Positions 63,489 to 64,000 of a DNA stretch of 64,000 bases are shown one piece after another. The stretch's first letter is position 1. Every line of letters begins with the position of its first letter. Source of the stretch: Mycolicibacterium litorale (GTDB lineage Bacteria; Actinomycetota; Actinomycetes; Mycobacteriales; Mycobacteriaceae); contig NZ_AP023287.1 in assembly GCF_014218295.1 (NCBI RefSeq), positions 3,658,001 to 3,722,000 on the forward strand, in the 5' to 3' direction. The translations under genes were made by a program, and so were the position numbers. The notes under the pieces were generated by a model that was given only the letters and a program-made list of their open reading frames with translations, had not been told where the DNA came from and did no database searches.

Positions 63489-64000
63489 TCAGGTGGGCAT
63501 CAGCTCCTGCCACGACTTCGGTTGCGTGACCAGATCCGACTGGCGGTACATGTTGCCGTCCGGACCCATGTACTCCCCGGTCCTCGGGTTGTACTTGGCG
63601 ATGCCGACCGACGGGCCCGTCGGACCGGTGCCCTCGAACGCCGCGGGCGCGGGGACCGGCGCCGGTGACGGTACCGGCTCGGCACCGGGTGGCAGGGGTA
63701 TGTCCTCCGGCGCCAGCCCGGGCGGCACCGGAACCTGCGTCGCCTGCGGAAGCTGGGCGGGCGGTGCGGGAACGGCGTCCGGCACCGTCACCTGCGCGGG
63801 GCCGGGCGGAATCACCGGCGGCGAGGTGTAGAGCGGCCGGCCCGGCAGCAGGGGGCCCGGGCCCGTTCCCGCGAAGTTCGGCGGCGGTGACGGAGGTGGC
63901 GGGATGTCGGGTGGCCGCTCGGTCACCCCCGGCGGCAACGGAGTGCCCTCGATGGGCCCGAACGTGTTGGAATCCACCAGCGCCCGGCTGTCGGGCGGCA
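63489..64000 (-). CDS. MCE-family protein, C-terminal part only (5' end beyond window)
   Basis: The last 170 codons of a gene entering from the right edge. The sequence is very proline-rich (PPPPSPPPNF, VPAPPAQLP, VPSPAPVPAPAA) and ends GPDGNMYRQSDLVTQPKSWQ, a tail typical of mycobacterial MCE proteins of the C/D type, which thread lipids across the envelope. DSNTFGPIEGTPLPPGV near the edge supports this. The MCE domain itself is outside the window. It is the last gene before the terminator. Assignment rests on the tail only. Confidence 0.65.
   Translation of the reverse strand, partial: PPDSRALVDSNTFGPIEGTPLPPGVTERPPDIPPPPSPPPNFAGTGPGPLLPGRPLYTSPPVIPPGPAQVTVPDAVPAPPAQLPQATQVPVPPGLAPEDIPLPPGAEPVPSPAPVPAPAAFEGTGPTGPSVGIAKYNPRTGEYMGPDGNMYRQSDLVTQPKSWQELMPT

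Overview
The window is high-GC chromosomal DNA from a mycobacterium, most likely a fast-growing Mycolicibacterium-type species. The evidence is a 3074-residue type I fatty acid synthase with acpS behind it, an LdtMt2-type L,D-transpeptidase, orphan Mce-associated proteins, the end of an MCE-family gene, leaderless genes with TANNNT boxes about 7 nt before the start codon, and gene order that follows the M. tuberculosis interval from Rv2482c (plsB2) to Rv2524c (fas) with local insertions and losses. Species cannot be fixed from sequence alone. No rRNA, CRISPR array, insertion sequence or phage module was seen.

1-7.1 kb: a copper/cytochrome-oxidase assembly membrane protein running off the left edge, then a translationally coupled lipid-acylation operon (WS/DGAT-like enzyme, plsC, plsB2). 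7.3-10.8 kb: tRNA-Arg, a tandem universal stress protein, and a divergent redox gene set (pyridoxamine-oxidase-like, flavin reductase, RibD-like reductase, methyltransferase) around two DosR-like boxes. 10.9-21.7 kb: a nearly complete leucine/branched-chain keto acid degradation operon, accD1-accA1-fadE19-maoC-citE-bkdABC, read leftward from twin palindromic operators that it shares with a divergent TetR regulator (BkaR type).

21.7-34 kb: mostly conserved core genes. These are two small membrane proteins, an S9 peptidase, the Rv2507/Rv2508c/Rv2509 group, orn, tRNA-His, ldtB, tRNA-Lys, a UDG-family protein whose 3' end runs into the tRNA, a DUF3618 protein, bcp, an M20 peptidase, an FNT channel and acpS. 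34.2-43.5 kb: fas. 43.5-44.4 kb holds no gene I can support but has strong regulatory-looking repeats upstream of fas.

44.4-64 kb looks accessory. It has a MerR regulator with an MFS transporter, a ChaB/Rho_N protein, LtrA, and an orphan Mce-associated pair. Next comes a catabolic cluster: amidohydrolase, two acyl-CoA ligases, a crotonase, DUF35 plus thiolase, two paralogous six-helix membrane proteins, and orphan cytochrome-oxidase III/IV-like subunits. A TetR/P450 pair, four small exported proteins and the C-terminus of an MCE protein follow. The most interesting observation is a repeated GAGAAT/ATTCTC palindrome in front of the Mas pair, the amidohydrolase-ligase pair, the second ligase, the crotonase and the DUF35-to-COX4 operon. 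It defines a probable undescribed local regulon that joins CoA-ester catabolism, an orphan oxidase-like membrane module and an MCE accessory pair.
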